Positions 25,144 through 32,205 of a stretch of 37,714 nucleotides of DNA are shown here, in pieces. Position numbers and translations under genes: made by a program. Source of the stretch: Clostridia bacterium (GTDB lineage Bacteria; Bacillota; Clostridia; Peptostreptococcales; Acidaminobacteraceae); the NCBI GenBank assembly GCA_014859095.1, contig JACUUV010000026.1, positions 1-37,714 of the forward strand, written 5' to 3'. The first letter of the stretch is position 1. Each line of letters starts with the position of its first letter. Below the pieces are notes generated by a model, which worked only from the letters and a program-made list of their open reading frames with translations, was not told the origin of the DNA and made no database searches.

Positions 25144-26514
25144 ATGCTAAAGGAATATTTGAAAATTGACAAAATCGAAGGTCCCCTCATTTTTCTGAGA
25201 GGCATAAAAGAAGCCAGATATGGCGAAATCATAGAGATCCAGACCGGGGACGAGCGCCGGGTCGGCAAGGTCATCAAAATCGATGAAAGCCTCGTCGTCG
25301 CTCAGGTTTTCGAGGGCACGTCGGGGCTCAGCACTGTGAACGCGGCCATCCGATTCACCGGTGAACCACTGACCATCAGTCTTTCCAGAGAAATCCTCGG
25401 GAGGAGGTTTGGTGGCATCGGGAACCCGATTGACGGTGGCGGTCCCATTTATTCGAAGACCAAGTACAACATCAACTCAAAACCGATCAACCCGGTCGCC
25501 AGAAAGTATCCGAGGGACTACATCGAGACGGGCATAACGAGCATTGACGTGCTCAGCACACTGATCAGGGGCCAGAAACTCCCGATTTTCTCCGGAAACG
25601 GCCTGCCCCACAAGGAACTCGCGGCACAAATCGTCAGCCAGGCCAAAATCGCCTCGGATCTGAACGAAAAATTTGCGGTATGCTTCGTGGCAATCGGCGT
25701 CACGCGGGATGATGGCGCGTACTTTATAGAGAAGTTTGAGGAAAGCGGCACCATAAAAAACGTGGTCATGTTCATAAACTATGCCGACGATCCAGTGACT
25801 GAGCGGCTCAGCATTCCCAAATGTGCGCTCACAGCGGCGGAATTCCTGGCGTTCGAGGAGGATATGAACATTCTCGTGGTCATGACGGACATGACGAATT
25901 ATTGCGAAGCCCTGAGGGAGATTTCCTCCGCCAAAGAGGAAGTGCCGAGCAGAAAAGGCTATCCGGGCTACCTGTATTCGGATCTCGCCTTTCTTTATGA
26001 AAGGGCTGGGATGCTCAAAGACAGGAACGGTTCCATCACATTCATCCCTATCCTGACCATGCCCAACGATGACATCACGCATCCAATTCCGGATTTGACC
26101 GGCTACATCACCGAAGGACAGATCGTGTTATCCAGGGATCTGGCCAATAAAGACATCAATCCACCCATCAACATCATGCCGTCGCTTTCAAGACTCATGA
26201 AGGACGGCATCGGTGAAGGATACACGAGGGCCGATCATCCGGATCTCGCCAATCAGCTGTTCTCGTCATTCTCAAAAGTTCTGGAAGTCCGTTCGCTCGC
26301 ACAAATCGTAGGGGAATCGGACCTCTCGGAGATCGACCAGAAATACATGGAATACGGCAAAAGGTTCGAGGCCGAGTTCATCAACCAAGGGTTCACTGAA
26401 CGCCGGGATATCAGCGAGAGCCTTGACATCGGCTGGAAGGTCCTGTCTGTTCTACCGCCTGAAGCGCTCGACAGACTCGATGACAAAACCATCGCGAAGT
26501 ATTATAGGAGATGA
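25144..26514 (+). CDS. ntpB: V-type ATPase regulatory subunit B
   Basis: This 456-residue protein has AGGGGGAAAC before the ATG, 8 nt after ntpA. It is homologous to subunit A but lacks a P-loop: the corresponding place reads [14 protein letters not shown] (about 152-165). Conserved blocks include [60 protein letters not shown] and [19 protein letters not shown]. The conserved [16 protein letters not shown] region is present near 345. It forms the non-catalytic partner in the A3B3 hexamer. Its length is standard (about 455-470). Confidence 0.97.
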   Translation: MLKEYLKIDKIEGPLIFLRGIKEARYGEIIEIQTGDERRVGKVIKIDESLVVAQVFEGTSGLSTVNAAIRFTGEPLTISLSREILGRRFGGIGNPIDGGGPIYSKTKYNINSKPINPVARKYPRDYIETGITSIDVLSTLIRGQKLPIFSGNGLPHKELAAQIVSQAKIASDLNEKFAVCFVAIGVTRDDGAYFIEKFEESGTIKNVVMFINYADDPVTERLSIPKCALTAAEFLAFEEDMNILVVMTDMTNYCEALREISSAKEEVPSRKGYPGYLYSDLAFLYERAGMLKDRNGSITFIPILTMPNDDITHPIPDLTGYITEGQIVLSRDLANKDINPPINIMPSLSRLMKDGIGEGYTRADHPDLANQLFSSFSKVLEVRSLAQIVGESDLSEIDQKYMEYGKRFEAEFINQGFTERRDISESLDIGWKVLSVLPPEALDRLDDKTIAKYYRR

Positions 26515-26518
26515 GCCC

Positions 26519-27130
26519 ATGGAAAATCTTACACCGACCAAAGCCAATCTCATAAAATCAAAATCCATGCTCTTGTTTACCAAACAAGGGTATCAGCTGC
26601 TCGACAAGAAACGCAGCGTGCTCGTCAGGGAAATGATGGACATGATCAGCGAGGTCGAAAAGCTCCAACAGCAGATCGACGAGATCTTCGTTGAGGTCTA
26701 TGACGCCCTGAACCATGCGCTCGTGACCATGGGGGAAAGTACCGTGGAGGAAATCGCCCTGTCCATTCCCCAGGATGAACAACTGACCATCCTGAATAAA
26801 AGCATTATGAATGTGGAGATTCCAACTATCAAATACGTGGAAAAACCACTCGGTCCCTTCTATGGTTTTTACAGGACCAACTCGGCCATCGACATGATTG
26901 TCGTGAAAATGAGCGAAGCCCAGAGGATCCTTTATCATCTCGCAGAAGTGGAGAACACCGTCTTCAGGCTGGCTGTGGAGATCAAGAAGACGAGCAAGCG
27001 GGCCAATGCGCTGGATAAAATCCAGATTCCCAAATATGAGGAACTCACCAAATGGATTGAGGATTCACTGGAAGAAAAGGAGCGCGAAGACTTTTTTAGG
27101 CTCAAGCGACTCAAAGGCAAGAAATTTTGA
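26519..27130 (+). CDS. ntpD: V-type ATPase subunit D (central rotor shaft)
   Basis: This 203-residue protein starts at ATG 26519, 8 nt after AGGAG, which lies in the ntpB end. The frame is open upstream but that part overlaps ntpB. The N-terminal helix begins TPTKANLIKSKSMLLFTKQG, the hallmark of subunit D (PTKxxLxxLKxRLxxAxxG type), followed by QLLDKKRSVLVREMM. The C-terminal helix has KKTSKRANALDKIQIP, the conserved family motif. Both helices form the antiparallel coiled-coil axle inside A3B3, bound by subunit F. It is the last gene of the operon. No hairpin terminator is visible after it. Confidence 0.95.
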   Translation: MENLTPTKANLIKSKSMLLFTKQGYQLLDKKRSVLVREMMDMISEVEKLQQQIDEIFVEVYDALNHALVTMGESTVEEIALSIPQDEQLTILNKSIMNVEIPTIKYVEKPLGPFYGFYRTNSAIDMIVVKMSEAQRILYHLAEVENTVFRLAVEIKKTSKRANALDKIQIPKYEELTKWIEDSLEEKEREDFFRLKRLKGKKF

Positions 27131-27158
27131 CCACTTTGTGCCTTCGATAGGTTATAAT
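27127..27158 (+). promoter_or_regulatory. Candidate promoter at the end of ntpD
   Basis: A perfect TATAAT at 27153-27158 is preceded after 20 bp by TTGACC (27127-27132), which overlaps the ntpD stop. The spacing is long. If used, transcription starts at about the first possible start codon of the HD-GYP gene. Confidence 0.35.
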
Positions 27159-27166
27159 GATAATGA

Positions 27167-27880
27167 GTGGCTACACTCAATACAGGCAAGTATATTTTGC
27201 CGGGGGAAAGGTTCACCTTTAAGAACTTGACTGAGACGCATCATTTGAGCGTCATTGAGGATACGGTGTTATTTATGATTCGAAGAAAAGGACTGGTGGA
27301 AGAACAAATGGTGATGACCGAAAGTGTATCCAAGCTGCTTAAGAAGATTCAGCAAAAGGACCAGTACACGGAGGACCATTGCAACAGAACGGGCAATTTG
27401 GCGGTGGAGATTGCTGTGCACATGCAGTTGCCAGAAGAAACCATTGAAAATATACTTTATACCGGAAAGTTTCACGATGTCGGCAAGATAGACATATCCG
27501 CCCACATTTTGAACAAGCAAGGCAGGCTGACTGTGGATGAATTCGACAATATCAAAAAGCATCCACAATCTGGACACAATATCGTCATGAGAGAAATGGA
27601 CAATGAGCATTATGCCAAAATCGTCCTCGAACACCACGAGAAACTCGATGGCAGCGGTTATCCCAAAGGACTTAAGGGCGATGACATCTGCATTGAAGCA
27701 AAAGTGATTCTCGTGGCGGACAGTTTTGACGCCATGATATCAGACAGACCCTATCATGAGGCGAGAACCGCCGAGGAAGCTGTTGCGGAACTCAGAAGTT
27801 ACGAGGGCATCTGGTACGATGCGGACATCGTCGAAGCGCTTGTTGAAATACTCGATAAAAGAAAAGAATTTGAAAAATAA
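27167..27880 (+). CDS. HD-GYP domain phosphohydrolase, possibly with a truncated N-terminal cupin
   Basis: This protein has up to 237 residues. The earliest start is GTG 27167, because a stop precedes it. That start lacks a clear ribosome site, so initiation could be later (ATG 27274 or 27308). The HD-GYP domain spans about 58-230: DHCNRTGNLAVEIAVHM, the HD motif KFHDVGKID, KKHPQSGHNIV, HHEKLDGSGYPKGLKGDD (the GYP signature), and VADSFDAMISDRPY. Family members hydrolyse [11 protein letters not shown] or related dinucleotides. Residues 7-40 (YILPGERFTFKNL, HHLSVIEDTVLFMI) resemble the last strands of a cupin barrel, with the first part missing. The gene begins 36 bp after ntpD, so a deletion joining the two loci is conceivable. 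Confidence 0.85.
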   Translation: MATLNTGKYILPGERFTFKNLTETHHLSVIEDTVLFMIRRKGLVEEQMVMTESVSKLLKKIQQKDQYTEDHCNRTGNLAVEIAVHMQLPEETIENILYTGKFHDVGKIDISAHILNKQGRLTVDEFDNIKKHPQSGHNIVMREMDNEHYAKIVLEHHEKLDGSGYPKGLKGDDICIEAKVILVADSFDAMISDRPYHEARTAEEAVAELRSYEGIWYDADIVEALVEILDKRKEFEK

Positions 27881-27903
27881 TCATAAAGTGGAAGGATACG
27901 ATC

Positions 27904-29376
27904 ATGCTTTTTAACTCGTTCAGCTTTTTGCTGTTTTTCCCGATAGTAACACTCATCTATTTTCTCTTTCCCCCAAAAATCAGGTACCTTTGGCTTTTAG
28001 GAGCGAGTTATTTCTTTTATATGAGCTGGAATCCCAAATACGCGCTGCTGATTGCGACGTCTACTGTGATCACATACCTTAGCGGTCTACTCATCGACTC
28101 ATCGAAAAGTCGATTCAAGCGAAAGCTCTGGGTAGGCCTAAGTTTTGCGTCCAATTTGGCGATTCTTTTCTTTTTCAAATACTTTGACTTTGCTGTGAGC
28201 AATCTTGGCAGGGTCATGGCTGGTATGGGCATCGAGTTCATACAGCCGACTTTTGATGTGATTTTGCCGGTCGGCATTTCGTTTTACACTTTCCAGGCAC
28301 TGAGCTACACAATGGATGTGTACAGACGGGAAATCTTTGTAGAAAAAAATATAGCGAAGTATGCGCTTTTCGTATCGTTCTTCCCACAGCTCGTGGCGGG
28401 TCCGATCGAGCGTTCCAAGAATCTGCTCGTACAGATTGAGGAGAGGCATTACTTCGATTATGATAGAGTCAAGGCGGGCCTTCTGATCATGTTGTGGGGG
28501 CTCTTTTTGAAGCTCGTAATCGCGGATCGTGTGGCCATAATTGTCAACCAGGTCTATAGCGATTACACCCAGTACGCCGGGCTTCAGCTCGTGATTGCAA
28601 CGCTACTCTTTGGCATCCAAATCTACTGCGACTTCGGTTCTTATTCCTACATCGCCATCGGATCTGCCCAGGTCATGGGCTTCACCCTGATGGAAAACTT
28701 CAAGCAGCCTTATTTCGCCAGAAGCATCACCGAATTTTGGCAAAGATGGCACATTTCCCTCAGCACGTGGTTCCGGGACTACCTTTACATCCCTCTCGGT
28801 GGAAACCGGAAGGGCAATTTCAGAAAATATGTCAACATCATGATTGTTTTTATAGTGAGTGGTCTATGGCACGGCGCCAGTTGGAATTTTGTGATCTGGG
28901 GCGCACTGCATGGCATTTTCCAGGTCATCGGGATCATCACGAGGCCGTTCAAAGCTAGAGTGGCCGACCGTCTCGGTGTGGACCGCTTAAATTTCAGTTA
29001 CCAGCTCGGACAAGGCATCATTACATTCATTCTCGTGAACTTCGCATGGATCTTTTTCAGGGCGCCAGACTTAACGGCGGCTCAAGGCATCATCGACAGG
29101 ATTCTTTTGGAATGGAACCCATGGATCTTCATTGACGGTTCACTCTATGAACTTGGTCTTTCCAGGCCAAATCTGACGGTTGCGATGGTGGCCATCTTGA
29201 TTATGATCGGAACGAGCATCGCCAAGAGAAAAGGCCTGGAAATCAGGGCTTCCCTTGCCAGGCAAGGTCTGCTTTTTAGATGGGGCGTTTATTTTGCTCT
29301 GATCTTTACAATCATCATCTTCGGAATCTACGGCCCGGGGTACACCGAGAGCCAATTTTTATATTTCCAGTTTTGA
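27904..29376 (+). CDS. MBOAT-family membrane O-acyltransferase (AlgI/DltB-like)
   Basis: This 490-residue protein has GGAAGG about 7 nt before the ATG. About eleven hydrophobic helices are visible. Conserved MBOAT blocks: PVGISFYTFQALSYTMDVYR (about 119-138), FFPQLVAGPIER, EFWQRWHISLSTWFRDYLYI and PLGGNRKG. The catalytic histidine is His323 in GLWHGASWNFVIWGALHG. Family knowledge: these proteins move an acyl group across the membrane onto an extracellular polymer such as alginate, cellulose, peptidoglycan or teichoic acid. The next gene encodes an SGNH-like protein, matching AlgI-AlgJ/AlgX and related pairs, so the two probably acetylate an exopolymer together. No polymer synthase lies in the window, so the substrate is unknown. 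Confidence 0.94.
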   Translation: MLFNSFSFLLFFPIVTLIYFLFPPKIRYLWLLGASYFFYMSWNPKYALLIATSTVITYLSGLLIDSSKSRFKRKLWVGLSFASNLAILFFFKYFDFAVSNLGRVMAGMGIEFIQPTFDVILPVGISFYTFQALSYTMDVYRREIFVEKNIAKYALFVSFFPQLVAGPIERSKNLLVQIEERHYFDYDRVKAGLLIMLWGLFLKLVIADRVAIIVNQVYSDYTQYAGLQLVIATLLFGIQIYCDFGSYSYIAIGSAQVMGFTLMENFKQPYFARSITEFWQRWHISLSTWFRDYLYIPLGGNRKGNFRKYVNIMIVFIVSGLWHGASWNFVIWGALHGIFQVIGIITRPFKARVADRLGVDRLNFSYQLGQGIITFILVNFAWIFFRAPDLTAAQGIIDRILLEWNPWIFIDGSLYELGLSRPNLTVAMVAILIMIGTSIAKRKGLEIRASLARQGLLFRWGVYFALIFTIIIFGIYGPGYTESQFLYFQF

Positions 29377-29400
29377 TTATTATAATGAAGAGGATACAGC

Positions 29401-30345
29401 ATGTTGATATTTAAAAGAACAGTCAGAACCATCATTTTCATACTGTGTTTTGCGGTTTTATTTTCAAGAGTCAGCAACATTCTGGAGCGCAAGAGCCTCG
29501 AAGGCGCATGGAACATGACGCTGAAGGTGGGCGGTTTCTACAATGAGCCCGCAGATTCGATGGACGTCATGTTTTTCGGGTCGAGCCATATGTATTGTTC
29601 CATAGATCCTCGCATGCTCGAGCAGCAGACCGGTCTTAAGTCCTATGTATTTGCGACGCAGCAACAACCCCTTTGGATCAGCTACCATTATCTGAAGGAG
29701 GCGCTGAAGACGCAGAGTCCTGAGACTGTGGTGCTGGAAGTGCACATGGTGGTTCAGGAAGAAGACTACGCCGACGAGGGCACGCTGCACTCCGCAGTCA
29801 ACCCCATCAAACTCTCCAGAAACAAAGTGGAGATGGTTTACGCTGCGGTGCCGCACGGCGAACGCCGGAACTATATACTCGACATCTTCAAATACCACGA
29901 CCGATGGGAAGAGTTGACCCGTGAGGATTTCACGCTGGAGCACTTTGATGCGCTCGATCCCCTCAGGGGCTTCGTTCAACTTGAGACTGTGACGGTGATT
30001 GAAGCCAGAGATGAACTGGAGTCGGTTGTCTCAGTGGCTGAGCCCATGGACAAATCCATGGAATACCTGGAAAAATTCATTGATCTCTCCAGGGAGGAAG
30101 GCTTTGAACTGATTCTGATCAAGGCCCCATCCAATGCCACCGTGGAAGAGAAAAAACTCTACAATGCCGTGGAGGCCTTGGCATCTGAAAATGACATCAC
30201 CTATGTGGACTTCAATATGCACTATGAACAGCTCGGGCTCGACATGACCACGGACTTCTACGACAGAAGACACCTCAATGTCAACGGGGTCGCCAAGTTT
30301 GTACCATACTTCGGTGCGTTCTTGATAGAAGAAATGAGCGAATGA
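29401..30345 (+). CDS. SGNH-hydrolase-like partner of the MBOAT acyltransferase
   Basis: This 314-residue protein lies 24 bp after the MBOAT gene. An N-terminal membrane anchor (about 7-22, RTIIFILCFAVLFS) precedes an extracytoplasmic domain. SGNH signatures: block I FFGSSHMYCSIDP with Ser61/Ser62 near the nucleophile position, and the C-terminal Asp288-Arg-Arg-His291 dyad (YDRRHLNVNGVAKF). A strand VLEVHMVVQEED and the segment LILIKAPSNATVEEK match the inner core of AlgX/DltD-type proteins. It probably completes acyl transfer to a polymer outside the membrane, after the MBOAT supplies the acyl group. The gene is followed within 5 bp by a cluster of REP-like palindromes. Confidence 0.8.
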   Translation: MLIFKRTVRTIIFILCFAVLFSRVSNILERKSLEGAWNMTLKVGGFYNEPADSMDVMFFGSSHMYCSIDPRMLEQQTGLKSYVFATQQQPLWISYHYLKEALKTQSPETVVLEVHMVVQEEDYADEGTLHSAVNPIKLSRNKVEMVYAAVPHGERRNYILDIFKYHDRWEELTREDFTLEHFDALDPLRGFVQLETVTVIEARDELESVVSVAEPMDKSMEYLEKFIDLSREEGFELILIKAPSNATVEEKKLYNAVEALASENDITYVDFNMHYEQLGLDMTTDFYDRRHLNVNGVAKFVPYFGAFLIEEMSE

Positions 30346-30349
30346 TAAG

Positions 30350-30508
30350 AACCGCCGTATGTGCTTTGTCGCCGTTTGCGAACCGCCGTTTGCGTACCAG
30401 GTACGCAAACGGCGGCTGATTTTATGTTGTACCGCCGAATGGGTACCTGGTACCCATTCGGCGGTAACTTAAAAGCGGTGCATGAATGGCGGTTAATTTT
30501 ATGTTGTA
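30350..30508. repeat. Cluster of REP-like palindromes A7 and A8 with partial copies
   Basis: A7: CCGCCGTTTGCGTACC (30383-30398), A, GGTACGCAAACGGCGG (30400-30415), a perfect 16-bp pairing. A8: ACCGCCGAATGGGTACC (30431-30447), T, GGTACCCATTCGGCGGT (30449-30465), also perfect and with a different middle. Half-copies precede (ACCGCCGTATG at 30351, CGCCGTTTGCG near 30370) and follow (GCGGTGCATGAATGGCGGTT near 30475). ATTTTATGTTGT recurs after A7 (about 30419) and after the last half-copy (about 30496), which suggests tandem duplication. No gene is present. The Ldh gene starts at 30559. Confidence 0.85.
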
Positions 30509-30558
30509 ATGTAAGATTATAGGGTAATAAGTAATAAACAAAACCGGGGAGGACCATT

Positions 30559-31638
30559 ATGAGATATGTGAGTTTCGACAAACTGGAAGAATTTATGGTA
30601 AATACGTTCATAGCAGTGGGATTGCCTGCAGAGGATGCGGCGATTTGCGCGGATGTTTTGATTGAATCGGATAAAAGAGGCATCGATTCACACGGCATAG
30701 GCAGATTGAAGCCCATCTACGTCGATCGCATTCGAGAAGGGATCATAAATCCCATCACGAAAATTGATACCATTAAAGAAGGACCGACCACCGCAGTCCT
30801 GGACGGCAACAACGGCATGGGGCAAGTGGTCTCGAAATACGCAATGGAGCTGGCCATCGAAAAAGCGCAAAAATTCGGCATGGGCATGGTGGCTGTAAGG
30901 AATTCCAACCACTACGGCATCGCGGGTTACTACCCTACAATGGCAACAGAGCAAGGTCTGATCGGCATCACCGGCACCAATGCCAGACCATCCATCGCAC
31001 CGACCTTCGGCATCGAAAACATGCTCGGCACAAACCCTCTGACGTTTGGAATTCCAACAGACGAAGCGTTTCCTTTCGTGCTCGACTGCGCGACTTCCAT
31101 CACCCAGCGTGGCAAAATAGAGGTCTACCAAAGAGTGGGCAAAGACCTGCCTGCAGGTTGGGTCATCGGTTCTGACGGCCAGCCTAGAACGGATACCGAG
31201 GCGGTCCTGAGAGACCTCGTTACAGGCGGCGCCGCTCTGGCTCCTCTAGGCGGAATCGGTGAAGAACTCGGCGGCTACAAGGGCTACGGTTATGCAGCAG
31301 TGGTTGAAATTCTATCCGCAGCGCTTCAGGGCGGTGCTTTCCTAAGAGCGCTTTCCGGAATAGCAGACGGTAAAAAAGTGCCATACAATCTAGGTCATTT
31401 CTTCATCGCGATCGACGTGGAAGCCTTCACATCACTCGATGAATTCAAAAAAACAACCGGCGACATACTGCGCGAACTCCGCGCTTCCAAAAAAGCCCCG
31501 GGCGTAGAACGCATCTACACCGCCGGTGAGAAAGAATACCTCGCCTTCGTGGAACGCACCGAAACCGGCGTCCCGATCAATGAGGCACTGGAGAAGGATA
31601 TTGAGGCGATTAACAAGATGTACGGTGTGACTGTGTAG
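30559..31638 (+). CDS. Ldh family oxidoreductase (malate/L-lactate dehydrogenase type, NAD(P)-dependent)
   Basis: This 359-residue protein has GGGGAGGA 8 nt before the ATG. It belongs to the Ldh_2 family (YlbC/AllD/MdhL type), unrelated to classical Rossmann LDH/MDH. Visible motifs: the catalytic His45 in RGIDSHGIGRL, VLDGNNGMGQVV, VAVRNSNHYGIAGYYPTMA, GTNARPSIAPTFG, NMLGTNPLTFGIPT and GYKGYGYAAVVEI. These proteins reduce 2-oxoacids to 2-hydroxyacids using NAD(P)H. The substrate cannot be read from sequence. Length is typical (about 340-360). The gene stands alone. Its stop codon abuts the left end of the hairpin element, which may therefore supply the 3' end of the mRNA. Confidence 0.93.
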   Translation: MRYVSFDKLEEFMVNTFIAVGLPAEDAAICADVLIESDKRGIDSHGIGRLKPIYVDRIREGIINPITKIDTIKEGPTTAVLDGNNGMGQVVSKYAMELAIEKAQKFGMGMVAVRNSNHYGIAGYYPTMATEQGLIGITGTNARPSIAPTFGIENMLGTNPLTFGIPTDEAFPFVLDCATSITQRGKIEVYQRVGKDLPAGWVIGSDGQPRTDTEAVLRDLVTGGAALAPLGGIGEELGGYKGYGYAAVVEILSAALQGGAFLRALSGIADGKKVPYNLGHFFIAIDVEAFTSLDEFKKTTGDILRELRASKKAPGVERIYTAGEKEYLAFVERTETGVPINEALEKDIEAINKMYGVTV

Positions 31639-32074
31639 GTACCGATTGGGGACAGGTCCAAATTGGTACCAGGTGCTAATTGCGCGCCGGTGGTTTTGGG
31701 CTCGGACGAGCCCCGTGGTTTATGGCTGACGCCATGTAGTTTTGCATTCTTGCGAATGCAGTAGTTGGGAAGGACGTTGGTGCTGGGGAACGCACCGTGT
31801 GAAGATCAAGTTCAAAATCATAATCAAGTGCAAAATATTGCTTAATTGATCATATATTAGAAGAAGAGGAAAAATTGAGAACTTCTCTCATATTTTCCTC
31901 TTTTCCTAATTCTTTTGCACTTCCTGCTCTACCTGCCCTTAACGACGTGTGCCTTTGTACTAAGAATTTCAGATGTACAAAGACGCTAATAAGTTTCCTT
32001 CGGAAACTTAACTACGCGATTTTTTGCTTCGCAAAAAATTAGGTACCAGTTTGCACCTGTCCCCAATTGGTACC
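31638..32074. mobile_element. MITE-like non-coding element with 33-bp inverted ends and an internal hairpin array
   Basis: The left end (31638-31670) starts GGTACCGATTGGGGACAGG and ends AATTGGTACC. The right end (32042-32074), reverse-complemented, starts GGTACCAATTGGGGACAGG and ends AACTGGTACC. The two 33-mers differ at three positions. The interior of about 370 bp has no credible gene. It holds hairpins GGGCTC-GGAC-GAGCCC (31698), ATGGC-TGAC-GCCAT (31722), TGCATTC-TTGC-GAATGCA (31743), a 39-nt imperfect stem at 31864-31902, an 8-bp CTTTGTAC/GTACAAAG pair (31953/31975), AAGTTTCC-TTC-GGAAACTT (31991) and ATTTTTTGC-TTC-GCAAAAAAT (32019). A related copy starts at 37633. It is non-autonomous and could be mobilised by a Y1-type transposase. 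Confidence 0.7.
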
Positions 32075-32108
32075 TCAATTGGTACCCGGTTGATTTTCCT
32101 CAAGCGAG

Positions 32109-32130
32109 TTCACACTGAATTCACATTCAA
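32109..32130 (+). promoter_or_regulatory. Two 11-bp direct repeats, candidate response-regulator site for the export operon
   Basis: TTCACACTGAA (32109-32119) is followed at once by TTCACATTCAA (32120-32130). CATAAT (32138-32143) 7 bp further could be the -10. No -35 hexamer is present. An 11-bp repeat standing in for the -35 is the classic layout of PhoB/OmpR-activated promoters. Confidence 0.5.
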
Positions 32131-32205
32131 GAAGTAACATAATAAAATAGACAAATAGAATAAACGAATAATATCAATTTAGCAGGTCAAAGGAGCGGTT
32201 AACCC

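Noticed and set aside
25477-26082. 201-codon minus-strand frame within ntpB
   Set aside because: Entirely inside a conserved gene, with composition typical of antisense frames.
31638-32074. CRISPR-like array in the hairpin region
   Set aside because: The spacers (GTRGTT) are only 6-8 bases and the hairpins all differ. There are no direct repeats of 23-40 bp and no cas genes.
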